From positions 59,592 through 123,591 of the forward strand of contig PDHQ01000091.1 in NCBI GenBank assembly GCA_003339415.1: 64,000 nt of DNA. Direction: 5' to 3'. The notes beneath the pieces were generated by a model that did no database searches, had not been told where the DNA came from, and worked only from the letters and a program-made list of their open reading frames with translations. The first letter of the stretch is position 1. Each line of letters opens with the position of its first letter. This document shows, piece after piece, positions 1 through 11,433 of the stretch. The position numbers were made by a program, and so were the translations under genes. This DNA comes from Ophiocordyceps camponoti-saundersi (nom. inval.). Lineage: Eukaryota; Ascomycota; Sordariomycetes; Hypocreales; Ophiocordycipitaceae.

Positions 1-640
1 AGCATTTAACTATAGCTTTAAATATTATAATATAAGAGTAATTATCTATTTAATAGCGATACTTATTCTTTACCTTATATTTTATTAAAGATAATAAACT
101 TTATAATAGGGGCTATAAAGTTTATAGCTATCCCTTATAATAAGAGTACTAATAGCTTTTACTAATAAGTAGTACTAATAAGTAATAAAAGCACTAATAG
201 CTTTTACTAATAAGTAGGAATAGCTTTACTATAAAGTTTATACTTATACTTTATAACGCTTATACTAATAGCTTATACTAATAAGTAATATTAATAGGTA
301 ATAGTAATATTAATAAGTAGCACTAATAGCTTTTAAAGTTTATTATTTTTATACCTTATAATATATAAGTACTAATAGCCTCTACTAATAAGTAGCACTA
401 ATAAGTAATAGTAATACTAATAAGTAATATTAATAGCTTTTAAAGTTTATTATCTTTATACTTTCTAACGCGTAAGCGCTAATAGCTTTTACTAATAAGT
501 AGCACTAATAAGTAATAATAGCGCTAATAGCTTTTACTAATAAGTAAGAATAGCTTCGCTATAAGGTTTATTTATTATTTTTATATATTATAATATATAA
601 GAACTAATAGCTTTTACTAATAAGTAATAATTAGGTTTTT
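1..640. repeat. RIPed minisatellite-like tandem repeats
   Basis: Short related units recur many times, built around ACTAATAAGTA and GCACTAATAGCTTTTACTAA. They are interspersed with a second module, AAAGTTTATTATTTTTATA, that returns about every 130-200 bp (near 345, 440 and 560). The array is degenerate and AT-rich. It has no coding potential and nothing identifies a parent element. Confidence 0.7.
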
Positions 641-1150
641 AGGAATATATTATCGCGTTTAGAGGACTTTATAAGTAAGGAGCTTTTATATATATATTTT
701 TCTATTAAGTATAGTAATATATTATATATTTAAGTTTATTACTATTAAAAATATACTAGATTTTACTATTATAAAGCTTTATTAATATATTATATTTATA
801 TTATAAATATATTATAAAAATCTCTTATATATATATTATATAAGTATTATAATTAGTACGCTTTTATATTTATATTTTAAATTATAGCTAGCGCTTAATA
901 TTAATATTATATAATCCCTTATAAGCTTTATCCCTCCCACGGACCTTATTAATATTAAAATACTTAACTATTATAAGCTATATAAGCTTATTATATCTTA
1001 ATCTTAATAACTAAGTAGCTAAGATAATATTATATTATAGTTAAGTATATTATACACTTTTATATTTATATTAAACTTTATATAATATAAAGTTCCGATA
1101 TTAGCTATTATATATAATATAATAATAGTAAAATTATACGCGTAATAATA
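641..1150. other. AT-rich sequence without recognisable features
   Basis: The sequence is very AT-rich, with RIP-type CpA/TpG loss. I see no open frame, repeat pair or transposon motif. It lies between the tandem array and the TSD of the T1 LTR element. Confidence 0.5.
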
Positions 1151-1155
1151 ATAAT

Positions 1156-1365
1156 TATAATAATATTACTAAAGCGATTATAAAAGTAAGCTAAAAAGGA
1201 GTTATAATTAAAGCTATCGAAGAGAGGAAAGAGAGGGGAGAGAAGCCCCCCTCCTAAGCTAGCTATATACCCCGCGCGATAACTAAGCGCTATCGGGAAG
1301 ACCTAAATATATCCGCTATAATCCCCCTTATCTAGCTACGATTAATTATAAACTAATCCCTTATA
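1156..1365. repeat. Left LTR of T1 (210 bp)
   Basis: It matches 2722-2931 along its full length. Differences are mainly C/T and G/A, often CG in one copy and TA in the other. It contains a purine-rich block (GAGAGGAAAGAGAGGGGAG) followed by CCCCCCTCC. Confidence 0.9.
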
Positions 1366-1371
1366 TAGCCC

Positions 1372-1394
1372 CCTCCTTAAGCTAGCTAAGGAGG
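1372..1394. other. Stem-loop just inside the T1 left LTR
   Basis: CCTCCTTA and TAAGGAGG form a perfect 8-bp stem around a 7-nt loop, AGCTAGC, starting 7 bp inside the LTR. In T2 the right arm reads CGAGGAGG. That suggests an ancestral CG/CG stem with CG changed to TA in some arms. Its role is unknown; priming, packaging or simple chance are all possible. Confidence 0.6.
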
Positions 1395-2721
1395 TAAGAA
1401 CGTAGGACGGAAAAGTTACGTATTACTACGCTAGTAAGATACTCTATATAATCCTTAGCTAATAGCTTAATAGCTTTTATAAAAATAAGGATAAGAGGGC
1501 GGAAAAGCTCTCTTATAGCTTAAAAAATTAAACCTTAATTTTTATAAGGAAAATTCTAATAAGCTTAGAATTATAATATTACTTAAGGTAAAAATTAATA
1601 AACTTATATATTAGTAATAAAAATTTACTTATATAGCTAATATATAAGATTAGATAGTATTATATTAGTTATAGGAAGCTTAGAAGATACCTTAATTATA
1701 GTAAATAATAAAGCTAGCTATATACTTATCGCTATATACCGCTAGCGTTAGTTTATAAGCTAAAATATAATATAATTATAATATATACTTATTAATAAAT
1801 CTACGCGCTTAAGCTACGCGCGGACTATTCTTATATAAGGTAATATAATAAAGCTAGAAATTACCTAAGCTATAATATTTAATATATACTTATCCCTCCT
1901 TACTTATTATCCCCTTAATTAAAATACTCTAAATTTACCTCTAATTACCCCGCTCCGCTTATAAAAAGCTTTAACTTTAATATCCTTATTTACTTACGAA
2001 GCTTCGAATAGTTACGCTTAAAATAACCGATCTAGTTATACTAATAATAACGCTAGCGCTTAGTAATATTAAAATAAGATTATATAAATAAGATATCTAT
2101 TAGGTTAGCTAAAAAGGGGGGCGGTAAATTAACTAGCGCGTTAGGAATATTCTTAAAACTAAATACTTTATTAAAGCCCTAAAGAAAGCTAATAAAGGCT
2201 ATATATATTATAAGCTAGTTTTTACGATTTAAGCGCTCTTATAACTCCTTACGTAATTTAGATAAGAGTAGAATAATCTTAGTATAATTAGACTAATATA
2301 ATAGCCTAGCCTTAAAAAGGGAAAACTCTTACTTTATAATATATTCTCCGAGGGCCTCTAATAGCCCTTAATATATCTTAACTAGGGAAAAACCTACGTA
2401 GCGTTCCTTATAGCTCTTTCCTAAAAGCTTAAAAATATATACTAAGAAAGTATTAAGTTAATTTAAAAAGTTAATAACTAAAGAGATATATAGTAAGAAT
2501 ATCTATTAGAAGGTACTAAGATAGGAAAAAACGTAATAGAATTAAGCTTTAAGCTCCCTAATTACTACTTTATTAATAGTAAATTTAGCACGTATAGTAG
2601 CTAGCTAAGAATCTAAGCTAGAATAAGCTAAGAATAGCTTTAATATAGGTAAAATTTAATAGCGTTTTATATTAAGATTTTACTTTTATATTCGGTTAGC
2701 GGTAAGAGGAGCTTTAATTAA

Positions 2722-2931
2722 TATAATAATATTATTAAAGTAATTATAGAAGTAAGCTAAAAAGGAGTTATAATTAAAGCTATTAAAGAGAGGAAAGAGA
2801 GGGGAGAGAAGCCCCCCTCCTAAGCTAGCTATATACTCCGCGCGATAACTAAGCGTTATTAGGAAGACCTAAATATATCCGCTATAATCCCCCTTATCTA
2901 GCTATAATTAATTATAAATTAATCTCTTATA
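2722..2931. repeat. Right LTR of T1 (210 bp)
   Basis: This is the partner of 1156-1365, the same length, and is followed directly by the ATAAT target-site duplication at 2932-2936. Confidence 0.9.
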
Positions 2932-4146
2932 ATAATTATATAAAAATATATTATATAAAGTTTTATAATAATATATATAATTTATATTTATAATAGTATT
3001 ATTTAATATATTAAGATATATAAAATTAAATAAAGTAATATTTTATATAATAATAAGGATATATAAAGAATTAAGAATAAACTGCTTTTAATACGCGCTT
3101 AATATAAGGCGCGATCTAAAAAAAAAGTAAAATATTAGCGGCGTCGGATTCGCTATTTAATTTAGAGTAAAGCTATGCTTAGCTAAGTTCCGGCTAAGGG
3201 TAGTTATAACCGCGGCGGAGGAGGATAAAATTTTTATAAAGAAACTAAAGTTATAACGCGCTTTAAACGCAGGTTAGATTTATCTATATACTAATCTAAA
3301 AATACTAACTTTAATAGAAAATATATTAAATATAACTATAAATTATTATAAGTCCTAGTTAATAAAAATAAAAAAAATTATATTATTAATTATTAGGTAT
3401 TATATTAGCTAACGCGTTCCGCGTAGCTTAGGCTATAATAGTAGCTTATAGGGAACTTAAATTAAACTAAATTTAAACTTAAACTATTTATATTACGCGT
3501 AAGGAAATTAAAAATATTATTATAATTACCTTTTATAAATTATTATATTTAAAGATAACGAAATAGAGAGGATACCGAATATAAGTATAAGTTATATTAG
3601 CTCCGATTTTACTATATAATTTAGAAAAAAAACTTCCCCCGCATTATAAAAAAGAAATTATTATTCGCTTAGCAAATATAATAGATAATATTATAAATAG
3701 GATAATATACGATACTATATAAGCTATTAATACCGCTATTTACTCTAACTTATACTTAGCTATATACTGCCTTAATAATAAGGATATTAAACTTATTTTC
3801 GATAAAGATATAGCTACCTTTACTTAGGACTTAGGCTAAGTTACGCTTATTTTCGGCGATAAGGCGACTATTATAGATAAGATTTATAATATTATTACTA
3901 AGAGACTTCTTTTAAACTTCGCTATTAGGGAACGCGATAACTTTTTTAATAAGATAATATAAGTTAATAAAATACTTATAGCTTATCTATAAGCGCTTAA
4001 GCCCTAGCTTAGATTTACTAAAATAGTAGTTATTATTAGCTTTAAATTACTAATTAATATTAATAAACTTTATAATAATAGGCTAGCTATTAACGCTTAG
4101 ATTTTTCGTATAAAGCTATTTTTAGACGCGGTCCGCCCCTAATAAT

Positions 4147-4320
4147 ATTATAATTATTATTATTTTAAGTATATTACTAAAATATATAAATACCTTAAGC
4201 TTTATAATAAGTATAAAGTAACTAATTATAAGAATAAGGATAATTACTATATTAAAATTAGAGGATACTTATTTTATTATATCTCTTATAGTAGGGATTA
4301 CTTTATATAGTCTAAGCTTT
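4147..4320 (+). pseudogene. LINE-A copy 1 ORF1 zinc-knuckle region with Cys/His changed to Tyr
   Basis: In the frame starting near 4147 the spacing of two CX2CX4HX4C knuckles can be followed, but the expected Cys and His positions read Tyr. TGT/TGC and CAT/CAC have become TAT/TAC. An example is YYNYYYFKYITKIYK, where Y replaces C and H. Such knuckles are typical of the nucleic-acid-binding ORF1 protein of Tad1-like LINEs. The homologous region of copy 2 is near 57556-57730. The element cannot make this protein. Confidence 0.75.
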
Positions 4321-6289
4321 ACCTTATTGCTATTAAGTATTAAGATTAGGTAAAAGCTTACTATAAAAAATAACTAGTTAGATTTACTAAGCCTAGCTTA
4401 TAGTTTATTTTATAACTAATAAAATTAGTAATAACTAAAAATATTATTATATATAATATATTCCTAAGCTAGTTTATTATTAGAAGGAAGTATAGATAAC
4501 CTCTAAGCTTTAAAGGGGGCTACCCTGCTACTAAGATATAAGTAATTAAGGATACCCCTAAAGTAATAAGATACTTTATCTAATAAGCCTAGAGTGCCTC
4601 CCTCCCCTAAGATATAGATAATATCTTACCTATATAAACTATTAATAAACTAGCTTTATTTTTAGTTTAACTTAACTTTATTATTTAAAAGAGCGTAGAA
4701 GCACTAATTACCCTAGCCCTAGCCTAAACTTAGATAAAATCTATAACTAAGCTATAAAGAAATTATAGCGAAGAAACTAATACTATTATAACTATTTCCT
4801 TATATCTATAAAAGTCTTTTCTTAGAATATAAATAAGCGTATTAAGCTAGCTAAGCTAGTATTTAGTAGTAAATTAGATTATAATATTATTATTTTTTAG
4901 GAAATTATTAGCTACCTTAATATTAAGCCTTCTCCGCTTAGGACTTCGCCTTACTATCTTATTTATAATAGTAGCCGTGCTTTAGTTTATATCTATAAAA
5001 GATATAATATATTTACTTAGTTTTTAAAAGTAAGGGAGGACTAGATAAGTATTACCTTCTATTCCGGACTTTAGTTTATTTTTATCTACTCTCCCCTTAA
5101 TACTCCCTATAGCGGCAGCCTTTTAATTTTTTAAAACTTTCCCCTAAACCTTAACCGTATCTTAGTTAGTAACTTTAACTTATATTACCCGCTTTAAGAC
5201 TATTATAAAAAGCTTTTTAATAACTTAAACTAGCTAATTTATAAGATAAGTAAAATATAATTTTAACTTTTTACCTTAAAAGGAGAATATACCCGAATTT
5301 TCTATAAATATAAGGATAGTATACTAAACTTAGTCTAAGCTATAGCGGACTTATATATATATTATACTAATCTAAACCTTAATTTTACTAAATCTAACTA
5401 TATCCCTTAGTCTCTTATAATTAGTATCTTTATACTTATAGCGGTATATATACTACGTTTATAATAAAGATAAGTAGACCTAAACTTAGTTTATTATAAA
5501 TCCTTAGCTAAAATTACCTTTTTACTTTCCTTTTTTACTAACTTAATAAAGATTAATAACGCTCTTAACTAACTTTACTAAAAACTATAACTTATTATTA
5601 ACTAGATAATATTATTTATCGCCTTTTCCTATTCTTATAAAGTAGCGTAGTTTACTATAGCCGTAGCTTTAGCTATTTAAATAGCTAAGCGGGCTTAGCG
5701 TAAATATAAGTCCCTCTTTTCGGACTCCTTTTAATAATAGCTTTAGGAGATAGCTTTTATTTAGAGGATAGCTATAAACTTAGTAAAATATACTTATTAG
5801 TAATCTTTCTTTTATATTATTACTAGCTTATTTTCTAAGTTTTAATATATTAAGTATTAAACTTATATTTAGAGTAATCTCTCTTAAGATCCGGTTTATC
5901 TCCTTACGCTAAGGATAACTAATAGATTTTAAGCTAATAGCTTTATAGCTAAAGCTAATATTTTAGCTAATTAGTTTTTTCCTTAGCTTTATAGTATACC
6001 CTTAATTAATACTAAATTACTTAAACTTAAGTTTTTTATTAATATTAAAATTACTTAAATTAATATTTTTATAATATTTAAGTTAATAACTTTTTAAAAA
6101 ATAGCTAAAGTAGATAATATTCCCGCTAGATTTCTTAAGATATATTACCTTATCTTTATTACCTAGCTAGCTATAATCTTTTAAGTATATATATAATTTA
6201 GTTACTTCCCGCCTTAACTATAGTTTATTATTATAATTATCTTATATAAGTTTAGAAAGAAATTAGAAGCCTACTAAAAAGTAAGTATT

Positions 6290-6800
6290 TATAAGCTTAT
6301 ATTCTTATTATATTACTTAGGCAAAATCTTAGAGATTATAATAAGATAATAAATTACTAAAGCTATAAAGTTATACTAACTTCTCCTTAAAAGCTAAATA
6401 AGTAATAAGCGGAATTAGTTTACGGAGCTAGCTATCCTTATAATTATTAAGCTTATTTAAGCTACTTAAGCTAGGAAAGGAGTAGCGTTTTTCCTATAAC
6501 TTAATATTAAGGAAGCGTTTAATATTATATATTATAATAAACTTATTATTAAATTTAGGTATTTAGGATTCCTAGATTAGATTTTAGCTTTCCTTAATAG
6601 CTACTTATAAAACTATACCTCTTAACTTCGCTTTAATAATAAGATTTCGGAATTATATTAGATTAAGATTAGAATTTCTTAAAGTTTACTATTCTCCGCT
6701 ATCTTATTTATCTTATATATAGCCCCGCTCTATAACTAGCTAATATATAAGAAAAGAATATAAGTAATTAGTTTTATAAATAATATAAACTTTTTTAATA
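6290..6800 (+). pseudogene. LINE-A copy 1 reverse transcriptase core (broken)
   Basis: Translation shows YYLGKILEII at about 6305-6335, the conserved block after the RPI.LL motif. NIKEAFNII follows near 6505-6535, where the first catalytic Asp of DIK.AFN reads Asn. FINNIN lies near 6773-6790, where both Asp of the FxDD box read Asn. These changes are G-to-A on plus, that is CpA-to-TpA RIP on the other strand. Stops occur throughout. Confidence 0.75.
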
Positions 6801-9800
6801 TTAGGCTTAATTTTAAGATAATTATAAAATAGCTTTAAGCTATATAAGTAATATATAAATAATAGGCGCGTAACTATAATATAGAATTCGGGCTAAAAAA
6901 AAGCAAGCTTATATATTTTTCTTAGAAATATATTTTAGAAATAAACTTAGTTTAATTAGGGGATTACTAAGTTTACCCCGTTTTTAAGGTAAAACTCCTA
7001 AGCGTTTAAATTTATTAGCGGTTATAATAGAAACCTTATTTATAAATTATATATATTAAGCTCCTTTACTAAAACCTTACCTTTTCCCTTTTATTTACCT
7101 TTATTTAAAATTACCCCTTTACCTAAGCTTATAAACTTTATATAAAGGTTATTTAGTTACTTATTATATATATTATTATTATATTCTATATTATTACCTT
7201 TATAAGTAGAAACTTACTAAGCTTAGCTAAAGCTTTAAAACCGGAATAGTTATAATATCTTAAAACGGTACTTAAAACTTATAAAGCTACGCTTATTTAT
7301 TACTTTAAGGCTAAGTTTTAAGTTTTTTTACTTAATCTTTACTTAAATAAAAGGAAAACTAATACCCTTCGCTACTTAGAAGATATAACGATATTAGATA
7401 AGATCCGGACCGCCTCTAAAAATATCTTAAAGTTCTTATCGCGCTTCCCCCTTATCGACTAATAAGATAATAAAAAGCTAGGTAGCTATTAAAAGAATAT
7501 ATATATTAAGTCTAAACGTAAATAAAACGCGATATATTACCTTTAGATAAGAAGTTTATAATAAACTTTCTCCGCTAAGATTAGAAAGTATAATAAAAGG
7601 ACTCTGAAAACTAACTATATATAAGATATTCTAAGCTTACCTTATTTTTTTCTAATTTCCCGCTTTACCTTAATAAGATAAAGTTATTTAAAAGATATAG
7701 AGACTTACTAAAATATATTAGTATTATAATTACGTAATTTTATATAAGTAAAATTAGTTTTAGAAAATTCCTTTTTTATAAGTATATACTAGAAATAGTC
7801 TCCCCTTTATATTAGTATAAAACTAAACCGGAGAATACTTACTATTTACTTTTTTAATACCCTTAACTAGTTAAATAGCGCTATAAATTACCTTAGCTTA
7901 TCTCCTTTAATATTAGATTATAACTAAAGCTTAATTACTATTTATTAGTAACTATAATCGTAAAGTAAATATTCTAATATATTAATTTATATTAATTTTA
8001 GCTTACTAATATATTTTACGCTAATATTTTTAAGTTTAACTAAGGCTAGATATAGCTTTATTTTATATAAATTATTATAATTATAATATTATTAATTTAC
8101 CCGCCCTATTTACGATTTACTTTATATTTTAAAAGAATTTATATTTACTAAGTTTAAGTTATCGTTTTCTCCCTTATTAAATAACTCCTTAACTTTTCTA
8201 GCTACCTTATTAGTAAAAGTAACTATAAACTAACGCTAGCCTTATAACGCGAGTTTACTTAGCGTAAAGCTACTAAAACTTAAAGTAAGGCGCGTCCTAC
8301 TTAGAGTTATTATTAGTATAATAGCTTATAATAAGTTTAGCGTAATAATTAGCTATAAAGCGGTTACTTATTACTATAATAAGCTTAGAGTAATAACTAG
8401 CTTAAGTAAAGTTACTTATTATTAAGATAAGCTTAAAATAATAATAAGATTTAGCGTAATAATAAGCTATATACTATTAAGGGTAATTATTATTAGCGTT
8501 AGTTTATTATCTTTATTAAAGAATAACTTATTTAACTTTAAGATTTTTAGATATTTTAGTAATAGCTTATAACTATAAAGCCCCCCGCGCCTCCTCGATA
8601 TTCCGCTAAAATATAGCTTAAGTTTATATTTATCTAATAATTTTAAGTTAGTAAAAAGTAAGTTATATTAGAAATTAAGTAATTAAAACTCCTAGCTAAC
8701 GCTAAGCTATTAAGAAACTTAAGGTAAGGTAACTTTAAGCGTTTAAGGGATATAAGACTTAGCTAAATTTATCCTTATTATAATAATATTATAGTTTACT
8801 ATAATTATATAAGTATTAGTAGCTACTATAGTAGCCGCCGCCTTAACTAGAGTTTCCTTTACTATAAGTAACTTAGCTACTTTTTTACTAATTAAGCTTA
8901 TCTTTATTATATTTAGCGCTAGCGTAGCTTTTAACCTTAAAACTTTATTATCGCTAAAATTAACTTAGCGTAAGCTCCCTTTTTTACTCTCCCTAAAATA
9001 TATTTTAATAAAATATAAATATTTTAAGTTAATAATAAAAATAAGTAATAAGTTATTATTATTATTATCTATATTAAATATAATTATAAAAATCTTAAGC
9101 GTAGCGCGGGCTTTCTTTTTAATAAGGCGTATTTAAATTATAATAAAAAATATTTATTTTTTATTTTTACTTTTTAAAAGCGCTATAAGCGCCGCCTTAG
9201 TAAGCTTCGTTATCGCTAGCTTATATATTTTACTTACCTTATAAGTTATATTTACTTTTACCTTAAGCGGAGCCTAAGCTAGCTTTTTTAGCTTCTTAAA
9301 TATTATTATTATTTTCTTACTTAAGTTTAGTATATTATAAGCTATATTTATAAAGCTTAAAGTTTATTAATTAATATAAGCGTTAACTTATTTTAAGGTA
9401 ATATAGATTAACTTAAGTATAAAGATAAATATCTTCCCCCCCTCTCCCTCCGCCTTTTTTACCTTTTTTATAACCTTAATATAGATATCCCTTAAAGCGT
9501 TTTTTACCTTAATTATATTCTTATAAATATAGCTTTAGCTTAAATTTTAAATTAAAGTAAGATTCTCCTTAGCTATAGCTTATATTTTTCTAAACTTTTA
9601 TTATTTATTATAACGCTTAGCTTATATAGTATATAGCTTTTTAGTATTATCCTTAAGTTAAGGATATATAAGTATATAGGTAAAATTTATCTAAGTATAA
9701 ATAATATATATATGCGTATTTATAACTATTAAATATTAGCTTAATCTTATTAATATATAGCTTAAATAAGGCGCGATTTACTTAGCTAATCTTAATAGCT

Positions 9801-10368
9801 AATATATAAATAGTAAATATAATCTTAAGTAAGTTTAAAAATATAATTATTATAAAATATAGCTTATTTATTATTAGTTTTTATATTATAATTATAAGCT
9901 ATTATTATTATAATAAGGAAAATTAAAGTTAATATTATTTATAAAAGAAAAAAGCTTTATATTATATAAGCTATAAGATTTTATATTTTATAATAGCTTA
10001 CTTATTAATTATAAAGTATTATAATATATACTAATATATACTTTTTTATTTTATAATAATATATATCTTTTTCCTTTATTAAAGTTTTAGCTTATATTTA
10101 CCTTTTTATAGCTAAGGTTTATAGCCGCTTCTATCTTAGTAACCCCTAAACCCTAGCTTAATCTACCTTAGACCCGCTATTATAACCTAGCGGACTAGCA
10201 CGAGGCCCGCTATAGCACCCTCTCCTTACTTACTATTCTTACCTTACTAGCTATTAACTACTTAGTAAGGGGTTTTCCCCTAGGCCCGGCCCGGTTTTTC
10301 CCCTCTTCCTACCCTCTATATGCTTAGATACCTTATAGGTCCCTAAAGTAATATAATATATATATATA

Positions 10369-10804
10369 GTAATATAGTATTAATATTAATAAATAATACC
10401 CTTAACTAAGCTATTTTATAATAAAGATCTTTTTATAATAAGATTATATTAGTAATTTAATTATTATATTATTATAAAAAGTATAATACTTAATTATAAC
10501 TTTTTAAATATATTTTAATATAAAGAATAATAATCTTATTATATTAAATAATAAATATTATAATAATTATTTATTTTTAATAATATATAATAATATATAA
10601 TAAGTTATATTATAATATAGCTAATATATATAATAAGCACTTAATAGATAATATAGCTTTAACGGTAAATATAAATATTTTATCGATAATAAAAAGGGCC
10701 CGTAAAAGCGACTTAGATATAATATTATATTATATATATATATAGTAACTAAGCCGATAATATATATATATAGTACCTCTTATAAGATTAACCTTTAACT
10801 TAAT
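10369..10804. other. AT-rich spacer without recognisable features
   Basis: This is extremely AT-rich sequence with short (TA)n runs, between the 3' end of LINE-A copy 1 and the unmutated segment starting near 10805. No gene, repeat pair or transposon motif is seen. Confidence 0.5.
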
Positions 10805-10844
10805 ATAGTGACGGCCTAAGTTATTCTCACATACCCCCTGTTAA

Positions 10845-10864
10845 TGTGTGTGTGTGTGTGTGTG
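10845..10864. repeat. (TG)10 microsatellite
   Basis: Ten TG units in unmutated DNA. TpG would be a RIP target, so the array confirms that this stretch was not processed. Confidence 0.95.
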
Positions 10865-11212
10865 TATATTTAACGCTATAGAAGAGCCTAGGGGCGGTGC
10901 CCCTGAGACCTTCGCCTCCCGAGGGGCATAAGGCGCCGCACAACGCCTCACGTGCTAGTCACGTGACTATATACATGAGTGGGCGGGTGTTAACAGCTAT
11001 GCTATAGAAATTCGAGCCCTCTAATATTGCATCAGACGCATCAGGGGCAGGGGGGTGTGAGGGCTCGTTGCCCGTGGGGTCCGCCGGCACTAGGCCGGGT
11101 GAGAGAGTGAGAGATTAGCAGGTCTAAGACCCGCCAGAGCCTGATCCGGAGCCGCCGGAATCAGTGCTCGTGCCGTACCTAGATCCTGACTACCCCCTGT
11201 TAATACCCCTGC

Positions 11213-11228
11213 TTAACGCCCGAAGGTA
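11213..11228. repeat. Left arm of a disrupted inverted repeat (CGCCCGAAGGTA)
   Basis: CGCCCGAAGGTA here is the exact reverse complement of TACCTTCGGGCG at 29901-29912. Removing Gypsy 1 and the minus Copia brings the arms to about 27 bp apart, making one hairpin in the pre-insertion sequence. Confidence 0.7.
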
Positions 11229-11229
11229 G

Positions 11230-11433
11230 AGATAAATGACCGAGTCACCTGACTGTCAGAGATAGCCTCATATAGCCACAAAACAGCACGACAAAAGGAA
11301 ACCTATATATAGGTAGCAAAGCAAGGTTAATTATATCTCTTCTAAGAAGGCTCTAAGCTATCTATCTATACCTAAGATATAAGTATTATATCTATCTAAC
11401 TAAGTTAGGTTATATAAGCTATACCTATTATTA
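11230..11433 (-). repeat. Gypsy 1 3' LTR (left, 204 bp), half unmutated
   Basis: The outer 100 bp or so keep many CA and TG (for example GTCACCTGACTGTCAGAG, CCACAAAACAGCACG). The inner half has almost none. The partner LTR at 20162-20365 is mutated at the same outer positions (GTTACCTAACTATTAGAG). Confidence 0.9.

Larger units (their letters stand above)
1156..2931. mobile_element. T1: 1776-bp non-autonomous LTR retrotransposon (TRIM/LARD-like)
   Basis: Two 210-bp direct repeats (1156-1365 and 2722-2931) bound an internal region of about 1356 bp. The element is flanked by a perfect 5-bp target-site duplication, ATAAT (1151-1155 and 2932-2936). The LTR ends read TA...TA, as expected if TG...CA has been RIPed. 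The internal part is too short for gag-pol and shows no reverse transcriptase or integrase motif, so it would have to be mobilised in trans. A second copy of identical length lies at 55382-57157. Orientation is uncertain. On minus, a purine tract (RC of 1366-1378) lies next to the left LTR, which favours minus weakly. Confidence 0.9.
3087..10368 (+). mobile_element. LINE family A, copy 1 (Tad1-like, RIPed)
   Basis: This is a non-LTR retrotransposon of about 7.28 kb. It aligns end to end with 54717-63788 once the 1776-bp T2 insert is removed from that copy. Order on plus: an ORF1 remnant with two degraded CCHC zinc knuckles (about 4147-4320), then an ORF2 remnant with a reverse transcriptase core (about 6290-6800). 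The 3' end is marked by loss of similarity between the copies, in a short (TA)n run near 10355-10368. No TSD could be assigned. Both reading frames are full of stops from RIP, so the copy is dead. The RT wording (GKILE block, FxDD box) fits the Tad1/I-jockey type of fungal LINE. Subfamily placement is inference. Confidence 0.88.
10805..11229. other. Unmutated single-copy DNA segment
   Basis: CpA and TpG reappear abruptly here (for example CACGTGCTAGTCACGTGAC and CATCAGACGCATCAGG), so the segment escaped RIP and is probably single copy. It holds a (TG)10 microsatellite at 10845-10864. TACCCCCTGTTAAT occurs twice (10832-10845 and 11191-11204), hinting at an old solo element. I see no convincing coding region. 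It ends in GGTAG, the target-site duplication of Gypsy 1. Confidence 0.75.

Noticed and set aside
1..640. Possible CRISPR array or centromeric satellite
   Set aside because: There is no regular repeat-spacer spacing, and the context is eukaryotic. Units are degenerate and the stretch is too short to argue for a centromere.
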